A stretch of 64,000 nucleotides of DNA, taken from Micromonospora echinospora (GTDB taxonomy: Bacteria > Actinomycetota > Actinomycetes > Mycobacteriales > Micromonosporaceae). A model generated the notes under the pieces. The model ran no database searches. It was not told the origin of the DNA and worked only from the letters and a program-made list of their open reading frames with translations. Below, piece by piece: positions 56,447-63,997 of the stretch (position 1 is the stretch's first letter; every line of letters starts with the position of its first letter). The stretch lies in NCBI RefSeq assembly GCF_900091495.1, contig NZ_LT607413.1, positions 3,162,001-3,226,000 on the forward strand. Reading direction: 5' to 3'. The position numbers were made by a program, and so were the translations under genes.

Positions 56447-57096
56447 CCCGCGTCGTGCTCGCCGAGGACGAGGTCCTCCTCCGGGAGGGCCTCGTCGCCC
56501 TGCTGACCCGGTTCGACTTCGAGGTGGTCGCCGCCGTCGGCTCGGCTTCGGCGCTGCGGGACGCCGTCGACGCGTACCAGCCGGACCTGCTCGTCACCGA
56601 CATCCGCATGCCGCCGCACCACCGTGACGACGGGCTGCGCGCGGCGGTCGCCCTGCGCGAGCGGCGGCCCCGACTCGCGGTCGTGGTGCTCAGCCAGTAC
56701 GTGCAGACCGAGTACGCCTCCGCGCTGCTCGACAGCGGCGACGGCCGGCGCGTCGGGTACCTGCTGAAGGACCGGGTCGCCGACGTGGCCGAGTTCGCCG
56801 GGACGCTGCGCCGGGTGGTCGACGGCGGCACGGCCATCGACCCCGACGTGGTACGGCACCTGCTGCACCGCCCCCGTGACCCGCTCGCCGCCCTGACCGC
56901 CCGGGAACGTGAGGTGCTCGCGTCGCTCGCCGAAGGTCACTCCAACGTGGCGATCGCGGCGAGGCTGCACGTCACCGAGGCGGCGGTCGGCAAGCACGTC
57001 GGCAACATCCTGGCCAAACTCGACCTGCCGCCCAGCGACGACACCAACCGTCGGGTGCTGGCGGTCCTCACCTACCTGCGCACCAACCCGGGCTGA
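56443..57096 (+). CDS. NarL/LuxR-family response regulator
   Basis: 217 residues from GTG 56443, which overlaps the kinase stop; GTG 56434 is an alternative. Receiver: LAEDEVLLREG, phospho-accepting D53 in LLVTDIRMPP, and lysine in YLLKDRV. LuxR helix-turn-helix: LTAREREVLASLAEGHSNVA and AAVGKHVGNILAKLDL. It is the partner of the adjacent kinase. Confidence 0.9.
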   Translation: MTRVVLAEDEVLLREGLVALLTRFDFEVVAAVGSASALRDAVDAYQPDLLVTDIRMPPHHRDDGLRAAVALRERRPRLAVVVLSQYVQTEYASALLDSGDGRRVGYLLKDRVADVAEFAGTLRRVVDGGTAIDPDVVRHLLHRPRDPLAALTAREREVLASLAEGHSNVAIAARLHVTEAAVGKHVGNILAKLDLPPSDDTNRRVLAVLTYLRTNPG

Positions 57097-57129
57097 GTCG
57101 ACGCCGGCCGGCACGTCGTACGGGTCGCC

Positions 57130-57135
57130 TACGCT
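57130..57135 (+). promoter_or_regulatory. -10-like hexamer of the DUF4253 gene
   Basis: TACGCT lies 7 bases before ATG 57143, predicting a leaderless message. Confidence 0.4.
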
Positions 57136-57142
57136 CCCCGTC

Positions 57143-57916
57143 ATGATCACGGACCTGCCCCGGCTGCTCGACGCCCTGCCCGCCGGGACGTTGCCTCCCG
57201 GCCGACTCGTCACGCCCGAGGACGGCGGCCCGCCGCCGTACTGGCTGAGCGACGACCCGGCCGAGCCCTACCGCTGGACGCAGCTCCGGCGCAACCACCA
57301 GGTGACCGGGCTGTGGCCGCTGTTGCTGAGTGGTCTGCGCAGCGAGGAGGAGCGACCCTGGGTGGTCGGCGAGGTGTCCCCGGCGAGGATGTCGTCGCCG
57401 GACCGGCACGACCCGACGGAGCTGCTCGCCCAGTGGTGGGGCGAGGACGAGAAGGACGCGGATTTCGCCGAGGTGGTGTCGCCGCTCGGTGTGCGGTGGC
57501 CCGGCGCGGCCGACCCCGGTCATCCGGAAGGGTCGCCCGGTGACTTCGCCGACGAGTACGTGGCCTTCCTGGCGGACGGGCAGACACGGCTGGGTCTGGT
57601 GCCGGCCGCCCGGAGCGCGGACACCCTGGCCGTGACCGGCTGGACCGGCCCGACGAACTTCACCGGTGACTCGGGGGAGATCGCGGCAGTGGTGCGGAGT
57701 TGGGAGGATCGCTTCGGCGCGAGGGTGATCGGCCTCGGATTCGACACCCTCTACCTGAGCGTGGCCGCCCCGCCGACCTCATCCGAGCACGCCCTACGGG
57801 TCGCCGCCGAGCACTTCGCCTTCTGCCCGGACAACATCTGGCAGGGCAGCGGGACGCTGGCCGCCTACGCCAAGCAGATCCGGGGTCTGAACTGCTGGGC
57901 GTTCTGGTGGGACTGA
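57143..57916 (+). CDS. DUF4253-like protein
   Basis: 257 residues from ATG 57143. The C-terminal half carries the DUF4253 pattern: VVRSWEDRFGARVIGLGFDT, LYLSVAAPPTSSEHALRVAA, then EHFAFCPDNIWQGSG and YAKQIRGLNCWAFWWD. The N-terminal half is Pro/Trp-rich and unassigned. It is soluble and the function is unknown. It probably has its own promoter, although it lies only 46 bases after the regulator gene. Confidence 0.75.
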   Translation: MITDLPRLLDALPAGTLPPGRLVTPEDGGPPPYWLSDDPAEPYRWTQLRRNHQVTGLWPLLLSGLRSEEERPWVVGEVSPARMSSPDRHDPTELLAQWWGEDEKDADFAEVVSPLGVRWPGAADPGHPEGSPGDFADEYVAFLADGQTRLGLVPAARSADTLAVTGWTGPTNFTGDSGEIAAVVRSWEDRFGARVIGLGFDTLYLSVAAPPTSSEHALRVAAEHFAFCPDNIWQGSGTLAAYAKQIRGLNCWAFWWD

Positions 57917-58216
57917 GCACGTCCGGGCTGCCGGTCCGGGGCCGCCAGCGGTGAGATCGACGGCGAGAATGACACATCGCTCGTCACCACTTCGTCAAAA
58001 TGTCGCCAGTTGCCGATTGTCCGGTCGGAATTGGTCGTGACCGTGCGCCCGCGCCACCGTGGAATCCCGTCGGCACGGAAACCCGAACAGTGAGGTAACT
58101 TTCCCATTCTCGGCCGGACGCGTAACTCCCGGGAATGAGAAGGATTCGCGCGTGTGGACGCTCGTGGAATCTCGGGCTGGCGGTGGGAGATCTGTCGCCT
58201 CACCACGGGAGTTGGC
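57917..58216. other. Intergenic region upstream of the peptidase-like gene
   Basis: 300 bases, less GC-rich than the surroundings between 57965 and 58140. No credible gene or strong inverted repeat is seen. It should contain the promoter of the downstream gene. GGGAG precedes ATG 58217 by 5 bases. Confidence 0.45.
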
Positions 58217-58870
58217 ATGACCACCAAGTGCTTCACCTGGACCCGTACCCTCAGCCGGGGGGTAACCGGAAACGACGTGAAACAGCTCCAGATCCGTATC
58301 GCCGGTTGGGTCGGCTACGGCGAGACCCTCGCGATCGACGGTGTCTTCGGACCGGCCACCGGGGCCGCCGTCAAGCGCTTCAAGGCCGGCTACCGCCTGT
58401 CGGACACGTCGGAGACCGCCGGCCCGGCGGTATTCAACCTGATCTACTCCATCCAGGACGACGACTGCACGCCGATCCACTTCGCGTACTCGGAATTCGA
58501 CGGCAGTTGCGGGCAGAACGGTTTCACCGGTGGCGCGGTCGACGCCGCCACCGTGCGGGAGAACCTGCTGCGGGTCATGTGGCAACTGGAGGCCCTGCGG
58601 CACAAGCTCGGCGACCGGCCGATCGTCATCTCCTCCGGGTTCCGCAGCATCTCCTGCAACAGCAGCGTCGGGGGAGCACGCGGCAGCCTGCACACGTACG
58701 GAAAGGCGGCCGACCTCGGCACGTCGAGCCGGCCGAGCCTCTGCGAGATGTGGCGGATGGCCCGCTACTGCGGCTTCAAGGAAATCCTCGGACCGGGTTA
58801 TCCCGACCACGACGACCACGTCCATGTCGGCAACAAGTCCACCCAGTTCTGGCGCGCGCCGAACTGCTGA
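58217..58870 (+). CDS. Peptidoglycan-binding, zinc DD-peptidase-like (M15) protein
   Basis: 217 residues from ATG 58217. An N-terminal peptidoglycan-binding repeat (LSRGVTGNDVKQLQIRIAGW, IDGVFGPATGAAVKRF) is followed by a peptidase M15-type domain with the zinc ligands in SLHTYGKAADL (HxxxxxxD) and DHDDHVHVG (HxH). This is the order seen in the Streptomyces zinc D-alanyl-D-alanine carboxypeptidase. No signal peptide is seen with this start or the longer 58154 start, which is odd for a wall enzyme. Six or more cysteines suggest disulfides outside the cell. Confidence 0.82.
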   Translation: MTTKCFTWTRTLSRGVTGNDVKQLQIRIAGWVGYGETLAIDGVFGPATGAAVKRFKAGYRLSDTSETAGPAVFNLIYSIQDDDCTPIHFAYSEFDGSCGQNGFTGGAVDAATVRENLLRVMWQLEALRHKLGDRPIVISSGFRSISCNSSVGGARGSLHTYGKAADLGTSSRPSLCEMWRMARYCGFKEILGPGYPDHDDHVHVGNKSTQFWRAPNC

Positions 58871-59066
58871 CCCACAGGGCACGTCAGTAGCGCTGCCGGT
58901 GCCCCGTCACTCGACTGCCGACCCGCCGTCGATCAGCCGCTCGCCCCCGCTTGGAAGAGTTGCAGGATCGGGGCTTGAGGCCGAGACGGCGGGCGGCCAT
59001 GTGCAGCTTGGCCCGGAGGCCCCGAGACATGGGTGGACCCTGCGTTGCGAATGGCCCTCGTGTGGG

Positions 59067-59597
59067 TCAATCCGGCTCCGAACGACCCTGCCATCCCGGG
59101 CCCGGTGCTGACGTACGTATGTCCTGCACCAACCGAGGGGGACGCCACTGGCCCACCGTGGTCAACCACCGAGCCAGGGGGTAGGCGAGGCGAACGACAA
59201 AGTAGTTCAGGTATTCCACCACCCCGAAGACCCACACCGCCACCACCAGCAGGGCGGTGCCGATCCTCTCAGGCCACCACAGCAGGATTCCGGCCAGACC
59301 GACGCCCAGGAGAACGGCGTCGACGATCCGGAACACCCGGTAGGCGGCAGCGATGGCGGCTGGCATCGGTGCCCGCTCGACCCAGGAGCGGGCGGCCAGC
59401 CAGTAGATCCCCGCCTGCACCAGGACCACGAGCAGCGGAACCAGTGCCGACCACAGGGCCATGGAGTCGTCAGACCCGGCGAGGCGGGGCATCACGAGGG
59501 CGATGGCGACCACAGCGAACGAGGCTGCGGCGGCAAGCTCTCCCGTCCCGAGCTTCAGGTACTTGCCTCGCAACTCCCGACGCCGTTCGGCCGACAC
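59067..59597 (-). CDS. Small polytopic membrane protein of unknown function
   Basis: 176 residues from GTG 59597, with AAGGTG upstream. Four to five hydrophobic segments (for example FAVVAIALVMP, LVPLLVVLVQAGIYWLAA, AVLLGVGLAGILLWW and LLVVAVWVFGVVEYLNYF) are followed by a short hydrophilic C-terminus (TTVGQWRPPRLVQDIR). The WVFGVVEYLNYFVVRLAYP stretch resembles a widespread unnamed family, but I cannot name it. Confidence 0.65.
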   Translation of the reverse strand: MSAERRRELRGKYLKLGTGELAAAASFAVVAIALVMPRLAGSDDSMALWSALVPLLVVLVQAGIYWLAARSWVERAPMPAAIAAAYRVFRIVDAVLLGVGLAGILLWWPERIGTALLVVAVWVFGVVEYLNYFVVRLAYPLARWLTTVGQWRPPRLVQDIRTSAPGPGWQGRSEPD

Positions 59598-59699
59598 CCC
59601 GTCACCTTATCCAGGACCAACCGTAGAACCCCGTCGGCAGTGCTGCCAGGCTCCCTCTGCGTGGCGACAAGCTATGGGCATCGGTCTGCGGAGGACAGG

Positions 59700-60107
59700 T
59701 CAGGGACGGACCAGCTCCGTCTGGTCGCCGGGCAGGACCGTCACGTCGCCCTCCGCGCTCCGGATCTCGATCACGGGTACGCCCTCGTCCAGGTCCATCT
59801 CGCGGCGCTCCCGGTTCGACGGCATCCGGGCGATCGCCGAGCTGCCCGGCGTCAGCTCGACATGCTCGCGCTGTGGTGCTTCCCGCACCCAGGTGCCGCG
59901 ACCCCGGCTCGTCCTGAGCAGACCCTCGGACCGCAGGAGCGCCACCGCCATGCGGACACTCTCCCTGCCGATTTCGTGCTCCTGGCTGAGTTGCAGCTCG
60001 CTGGGAAGCGTCGATCCCGGAGCGAACTCCCCGGATTCGATCTTCGCGCGCAGCAGGTCTGCGAGCTGGATGTAGATCGGCGTGTGCGAGCGGGGATCGA
60101 TCCTCAT
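59700..60107 (-). CDS. Short GntR-family regulator
   Basis: 135 residues. The N-terminal winged helix is typical: IYIQLADLLRAKIESGEFAP, LPSELQLSQEHEIGRESVRM and LRTSRGRGTWVRE. The C-terminal about 60 residues are too short for a UTRA or FCD ligand domain but end in a compact beta segment (GVPVIEIRSAEGDVTVLPGD). It may need only this small domain. The upstream region holds several repeats that may be its operator. Confidence 0.82.
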   Translation of the reverse strand: MRIDPRSHTPIYIQLADLLRAKIESGEFAPGSTLPSELQLSQEHEIGRESVRMAVALLRSEGLLRTSRGRGTWVREAPQREHVELTPGSSAIARMPSNRERREMDLDEGVPVIEIRSAEGDVTVLPGDQTELVRP

Positions 60108-60417
60108 ACCCCTGAAGCCTCATCGCCTTGTGGGCACGTGCCAACGCGCCCCTGTCTCCCTCACAAACATGCCCCTGTCCCACAGGTCTTGTGCGCTTGT
60201 CCGGATGTTTGTAGTCTCGCAATCACGGCTCGTGTTCGGGCATGAACGGTTGATCGCGGGTCTGCCGTTCAGCCGATCGAGCTGCTGGTCGGCCCTGGTG
60301 TCGTACTGCTGATGGGAGCTGCGGCGGCAGGGCGGGGTGGTCCGCCCGTGCGCGGCGGGCGGGTGGGCCGCCCCTTCCACACCTGGTGACGGAGAGCGAC
60401 AGAAAGGCGGAGCGGGC
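60108..60417. other. Divergent region between GntR regulator and DivIVA-like gene
   Basis: 310 bases. Near the regulator are a 10-bp palindrome GGCACGTGCC (60133-60142), two direct copies of GCCCCTGTC and an inverted pair ACAAACAT (60163-60170)/ATGTTTGT (60205-60212). The DivIVA-like gene has GGCGGAG before its ATG. I see no other gene. Confidence 0.5.
60133..60212. promoter_or_regulatory. Cluster of candidate operator sites upstream of the GntR gene
   Basis: It contains palindrome GGCACGTGCC (60133-60142), direct repeats GCCCCTGTC (near 60148 and 60171) and inverted arms ACAAACAT/ATGTTTGT 34 bases apart. All lie 25-105 bases upstream of the GntR start. Confidence 0.4.
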
Positions 60418-60777
60418 ATGCGGTTCTTCTCCCGGCGGGCCGGTGGCGACCGGCGGTCGACCGGCGGCAGCCACCGGCCGGGCGGCGGGGACCGGGGAGC
60501 GGCACGTCCGGCGGAGCCGGGTGTCTACCGGTCCCGGTCGTACGCGCCGCTGCGGTCCTGGCAGGTGCGGCGGCGACGGTTCCGCAGCGTCGGGCTGTTC
60601 CGGCGCGGGCTGGACCCGGCGGACGTGCGCGAGTTCCTCGACCGGGTCGCCGACGACCTGGCCGAACTGGACGACAGGCTGAACCAGAGCCGGGAGGAGA
60701 CCAGCCGGATCAAGGAGGCGCTGCGGCGCTGGCAGTCGGAGTACGCGCCCCGGGCCAACGAGCGGGCGTACCGGTGA
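60418..60777 (+). CDS. DivIVA-domain small protein
   Basis: 119 residues from ATG 60418. A basic, disordered head of about 40 residues precedes a DivIVA/Wag31-like N-terminal domain: the segment VRRRRFRSVGLFRRGLDPAD followed by VREFLDRVADDLAELDDRLN, then a short coiled coil. Full DivIVA/Wag31 proteins have long coiled coils and are about 250 residues, so this is a minimal relative. It may bind membrane curvature or a partner. It overlaps the next small gene by 4 bases. Confidence 0.75.
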   Translation: MRFFSRRAGGDRRSTGGSHRPGGGDRGAARPAEPGVYRSRSYAPLRSWQVRRRRFRSVGLFRRGLDPADVREFLDRVADDLAELDDRLNQSREETSRIKEALRRWQSEYAPRANERAYR

Positions 60778-61034
60778 CGCGCGGCCGGGAACGTTTCGTG
60801 ATCCACCTGCCGGTGGTGGCCGGCGACCTGACCGGGGCGGTGCGTCTGGCCCGGGTGGTGGCCCGGTGGGCGAGCATCCTGCCCTGCACCGACCCGGGCG
60901 AGGCCACCGTGTCGTACGAGGACGAGCAGGGCGTGCACCACCGGGTCTTCTGCGACACCCGGCTGCCCGGCGGACACCGCTGCCTGCTCCGGGCCGGTCA
61001 CGACGGCCCCTGCACGCGCCGGCTGCTCCGGTAG
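60774..61034 (+). CDS. Small cysteine-containing hypothetical protein
   Basis: 86 residues from GTG 60774, overlapping the DivIVA-like stop (GTGA). Two short halves: a hydrophobic helix (LPVVAGDLTGAVRLARVVAR) and a C-terminal part with cysteines and histidines (VFCDTRLPGGHRCLLRAGHD then GPC) that could bind metal. It is coupled to the DivIVA-like gene. The family is not recognised. Confidence 0.6.
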   Translation: MTRGRERFVIHLPVVAGDLTGAVRLARVVARWASILPCTDPGEATVSYEDEQGVHHRVFCDTRLPGGHRCLLRAGHDGPCTRRLLR

Positions 61035-61139
61035 CCCGACGCAGGGGGCGTGTCCCGCCCCGCGTGTCGGGGGTGGGCGGGGCGGCAGCGGGGGTAGGTT
61101 CGCCGTCGCAAACGGTGCCGACGGAGGGGGCGACGGGGG

Positions 61140-61799
61140 ATGGACGCGGGGACCAGGGAGCTGCGGGACGCGCACGACGTGCTCTCGGAGTGGTACGCGA
61201 CGAACCTGGTCGGGGTGCTGGAGAGCATGCCGGTCGAGCGGGCGATGCTCGACCTGTTCGCCGAGATGACCCTGGCCGTCGGCACGCAGGTCGCGGACGT
61301 GGGCTGCGGCACCGGACGCCTTCTTCCGTACCTCGCGGGCCGGGGTCTGTCGCCTCGCGGCGTGGATCTCTCGCCCGGGATGGTCGAGGTGGCACGGCGG
61401 GAGAACCCGGGCTTCGCGTACGAGGTCGCCGATCTGCGCGAGCTGCCGTTCGAGGACGCATCGCTGGCCGGAGTGGTGTGCTGGTTCTCGCTGATCTACC
61501 TGGCGCCGGACGCCAGGGTTCCCGCCTTCGCCGAACTCGCCCGGGTGGTGCAGCCGGGCGGCTACCTGGTGACGGCCTTCAAGCACGGCGACGGCACCGC
61601 GCGCCGTAACGCCCCCGGCGGTGTCGTCGAGAGCCTCGGCATCGACTTCGACCGGTACTGGCTGCCGGCCCGGGAGATGGAGGACCGGTTCGCCGCCGCC
61701 GGGTTCGCGACGATTTTCCAGGGCAGCACCCCACCGGAAGGGTCGGAGCCCGCGTACGGGTACATGCTGGTCCGCAGGACCGGCTCCCGGAGCGCGTAG
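61140..61799 (+). CDS. Class I SAM-dependent methyltransferase
   Basis: 219 residues. Motif I is VADVGCGTGRLLPYLAGRG, motif II VDLSPGMVEVARRENPG, motif III LRELPFEDASLAGVVCWFSL, then VQPGGYLVTAFKHG. This is the methyltransferase 11/25 type. The substrate is unknown. It has its own ribosome-binding site (GGGGG before ATG 61140) and a terminator at 61818. Confidence 0.87.
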   Translation: MDAGTRELRDAHDVLSEWYATNLVGVLESMPVERAMLDLFAEMTLAVGTQVADVGCGTGRLLPYLAGRGLSPRGVDLSPGMVEVARRENPGFAYEVADLRELPFEDASLAGVVCWFSLIYLAPDARVPAFAELARVVQPGGYLVTAFKHGDGTARRNAPGGVVESLGIDFDRYWLPAREMEDRFAAAGFATIFQGSTPPEGSEPAYGYMLVRRTGSRSA

Positions 61800-61817
61800 C
61801 CGCATCCCCGTCCCGCC

Positions 61818-61863
61818 GATGGGGCAGCTCCAAAGGACGCCCGGCCGGCGGCGCTGCCCCGTC
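61818..61863 (+). terminator. Terminator after the methyltransferase gene
   Basis: GATGGGGCAGC (61818-61828) pairs with GCTGCCCCGTC (61853-61863). A second nearby copy of GCAGCTC(C/T)AAAGGACGC at about 61871 repeats the left arm without its partner. Confidence 0.6.
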
Positions 61864-61992
61864 TGTGCGGGCAGCTCTAAAGGACGCACGACGCCTTCCT
61901 GCCGCCCGGCGCGCTGTCGGCCTGCACCCTCCTGTTTCGCCTGCGGACGGCCGACCGACGGGCCGGCCGTCCCGACAAAGCGGCAGTCGGTC

Positions 61993-62712
61993 TCAGCCGG
62001 CCAGCAGGGCGTCGTCGACGCCGGTCTCGCGGCGGCCGAGGTGGGCCGGATCGCGGCCGGAGAGGACGTCCAGCGCGGCCTTCACGGCGGCGCCGTGCTC
62101 GCGGCTGGAGCTGATCCGCCAGGTCCGCTCGTACGCGCGGGCGGTCTCGTCACCGACCCCGTTGGCATCGACGCCGAGCCGTCGACACACCGTCACCGCG
62201 CGCGGCAGGTGGAAGGACTGGGTCACCAGGGTCGCCCGGTCCACACCGAAGATCCGCTTGGCGCGGGCACACGAGTCGTAGGTGTCCAGGCCGGCGTAGT
62301 CGCGCACCACCTTGTGGGCTGGCACGCCGCGCTCGACCAGCCAGCGTCGCATCGCGGTCGGCTCGTCGTACTCGGGGCGGATGTTGTCGCCGGAGACCAG
62401 GATCGCACCGACCTTGCCGGAGGCGTAGAGCTGCCGGGCGATCTCCAGGCGGGCGGCGAGGAACGGCGACGGCTCGCCGTCCGGCTGGACCTTGGTGCCG
62501 AGCACCAGGGCGACCGGCGCCTCCGGCACGGTCGCCGCGGTGAAGAGATGCCCGTCCGCGCCCCGCCGGATCCAGTTGACGCTGGCCACCGTGCCGGCGG
62601 TCAGCAGCACCGCGCCGACGACCCCCAGGCCGACGGCGAGGCGCAGCCAGCGCGGTACGGCCCGGACCGCCGCCCGCCATGTCCCGATCATCATCGCCAG
62701 CCGTCGCCGCAT
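61993..62712 (-). CDS. SanA/YdcF-family (DUF218) membrane-anchored protein
   Basis: 239 residues. One N-terminal membrane helix (LRLAVGLGVVGAVLLTAGTV) is followed by an extracytoplasmic DUF218 domain: VALVLGTKVQPDGEPSPFLA, GAILVSGDNIRPEYDEPTAM, HKVVRDYAGLDTYDSCARAK and TLVTQSFHLPRAV. E. coli SanA affects envelope permeability to vancomycin; the biochemical role of the family is not settled. Confidence 0.85.
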   Translation of the reverse strand: MRRRLAMMIGTWRAAVRAVPRWLRLAVGLGVVGAVLLTAGTVASVNWIRRGADGHLFTAATVPEAPVALVLGTKVQPDGEPSPFLAARLEIARQLYASGKVGAILVSGDNIRPEYDEPTAMRRWLVERGVPAHKVVRDYAGLDTYDSCARAKRIFGVDRATLVTQSFHLPRAVTVCRRLGVDANGVGDETARAYERTWRISSSREHGAAVKAALDVLSGRDPAHLGRRETGVDDALLAG

Positions 62713-62758
62713 GTGATCCAGTATTCCAGCGGGCGGCGAGACCTGATCTTGCTCGGGG

Positions 62759-63121
62759 TCAGGAGATGTAGTGCAGGATCACGTTGTGCACGTGGTGGGC
62801 CTTGTCCGAGCCACGGAACTCGACCTCGTACGTGTGCGTGCCGACGTGGATCGCGATCGCCCCGGTGGAGAAGAACTGCCCACCCCACGACTTGTTGCTG
62901 ACCACGCTGACGCTGGTGATCTTCGAGTACGGGATGCTGGTGATCGCGAACTTCTTCCCGACGAAGGATCGGTCCTGGATGATCACGCGCCGGTCGGTCA
63001 GGCCGATGAAGCCGGTGCCGGTGCCGATGGCGTCGTAGACGGCGATGATCTGCTCGCCCTGGAGCAGGCCGCTGGAGATCTGGTTGTACTGCTCTTTCCG
63101 GTCGTACGTCGCGTTCGCCAT
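62759..63121 (-). CDS. Bacterial PH-domain protein
   Basis: 120 residues from ATG 63121 (MANATYDRKEQYNQISSGLL). A single PH-like beta domain: EQIIAVYDAIGTGTGFIGLT, DRRVIIQDRSF, KKFAITSIPYSKITSVSVV and AIAIHVGTHTYEVEFRG. There is no membrane segment. It resembles actinobacterial PH-domain proteins that decorate lipids or proteins; the function is not known. The start is chosen because longer forms are arginine-rich nonsense. Confidence 0.75.
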   Translation of the reverse strand: MANATYDRKEQYNQISSGLLQGEQIIAVYDAIGTGTGFIGLTDRRVIIQDRSFVGKKFAITSIPYSKITSVSVVSNKSWGGQFFSTGAIAIHVGTHTYEVEFRGSDKAHHVHNVILHYIS

Positions 63122-63162
63122 GATTCCCACGGTAGGTGGGGCATGCCAGCCTGCCCCGCCGC

Positions 63163-63459
63163 TCAGGCGTCGGTTGGCGAGGGCGAGGCCGCCTGGGCGC
63201 GGCGACGACGCCACAGGTCGATGCCGAAGCTCGCGGCCAACAGGACCGCGATCGCGCCCTTCCAGGCGCGCTCGAACGTCGGCCGGTTCTCCCCGAGCGC
63301 GGCGTCGCCGGCCAGGAAGAACCACTGCGCGACCAGCAGCCAGAAGTACGGGCGGGACAGGTCGTGGAAGATCGAGAACCTGCCCCGGACGGTCGCCACC
63401 AGGGCGATAGCGGCCAACACCACGAACAGCAGTGGTACGACGACGTGCAGCACCCGCAT
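63163..63459 (-). CDS. Small membrane protein
   Basis: 98 residues. Three hydrophobic segments (VVVPLLFVVLAAIALVATVR, FWLLVAQWFFLAGDAAL and AIAVLLAASFGIDLWR) end in a basic tail RRRRAQAA. The gene follows the same direction as the PH-domain gene, 41 bases upstream of its start, and may be cotranscribed. It is not recognised as a named family. Confidence 0.6.
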   Translation of the reverse strand: MRVLHVVVPLLFVVLAAIALVATVRGRFSIFHDLSRPYFWLLVAQWFFLAGDAALGENRPTFERAWKGAIAVLLAASFGIDLWRRRRAQAASPSPTDA

Positions 63460-63510
63460 GCGACGAGTATGGATGTCGGACGCTCGCCGAGGTGTCGGCG
63501 GGCGTGCGAG

Positions 63511-63559
63511 GGCCCCGCCGGTCGACCACGGGGGAGGTGTGGTCGGTCGACGGGGCCCT
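63511..63559. terminator. Long imperfect hairpin, probable terminator
   Basis: The 20-base arm at 63511-63530 pairs with 63540-63559 with one mismatch and two G-U pairs, including GGGCCCCG/CGGGGCCC at the base, followed by TTTCG on the plus strand. It is placed to end the leftward transcript of the edge gene; the T-run is better for plus-strand RNA. Confidence 0.55.
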
Positions 63560-63688
63560 TTCGCCGCCGGGGGTCAGCGGCTTTTTGGTTCTTTGCGGGT
63601 TTTCAAGGGGCTTGTCCGGCCCGTACTGCTTTAGCTACCCGTGGGGCCTTCCGAGCAAACACTTGTCGTCCGGCAATTCCGTGGGCGC

Positions 63689-63997
63689 TCAGGAGCCGGT
63701 GACGGCGCGGTACGCGTCCTCGATCCGCGCGGCCAGCAGGACCTCGCCCTCGCCGAGCGGCTCGTCGTCGCCGTGCCCGACCCGGATCAGAGTGCGGTCG
63801 GCCGATCGGCTGATCTCGGGGCGCAGGTGCAGCGCGTCCGCGACGACCTTGACACGCTCGGTCAGTGCCGCATGCTGGGAGTCGTCGATCAGCAGCGTGC
63901 GCCGGATCTGCTCCCCTTCACGGGTCCACCCGGAGAGCAGGGCGAGGGCGTCGCTGAGGTAGTCGCGCTTGGTTCGGCTGCGGAACAGCGCGCGCAT
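63689..63997 (-). CDS. Pterin-4a-carbinolamine dehydratase-like protein
   Basis: 102 residues, starting only 3 bases from the window edge, so a longer protein cannot be excluded. The pattern ALTERVKVVADALHLRPEIS and the C-terminal EGEVLLAARIEDAYRAV resembles pterin-4a-carbinolamine dehydratase (PCD/DCoH). However, the canonical HH-x-P catalytic pair is reduced to H-L-R-P and the second histidine block is weak. It may have lost dehydratase activity. The function is uncertain. Confidence 0.5.
   Translation of the reverse strand: MRALFRSRTKRDYLSDALALLSGWTREGEQIRRTLLIDDSQHAALTERVKVVADALHLRPEISRSADRTLIRVGHGDDEPLGEGEVLLAARIEDAYRAVTGS

Noticed and set aside
63600..63688. Possible tRNA or attachment site remnant
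   Set aside because: No cloverleaf, no T-loop GTTCGA pattern and no matching direct repeat or integrase nearby.
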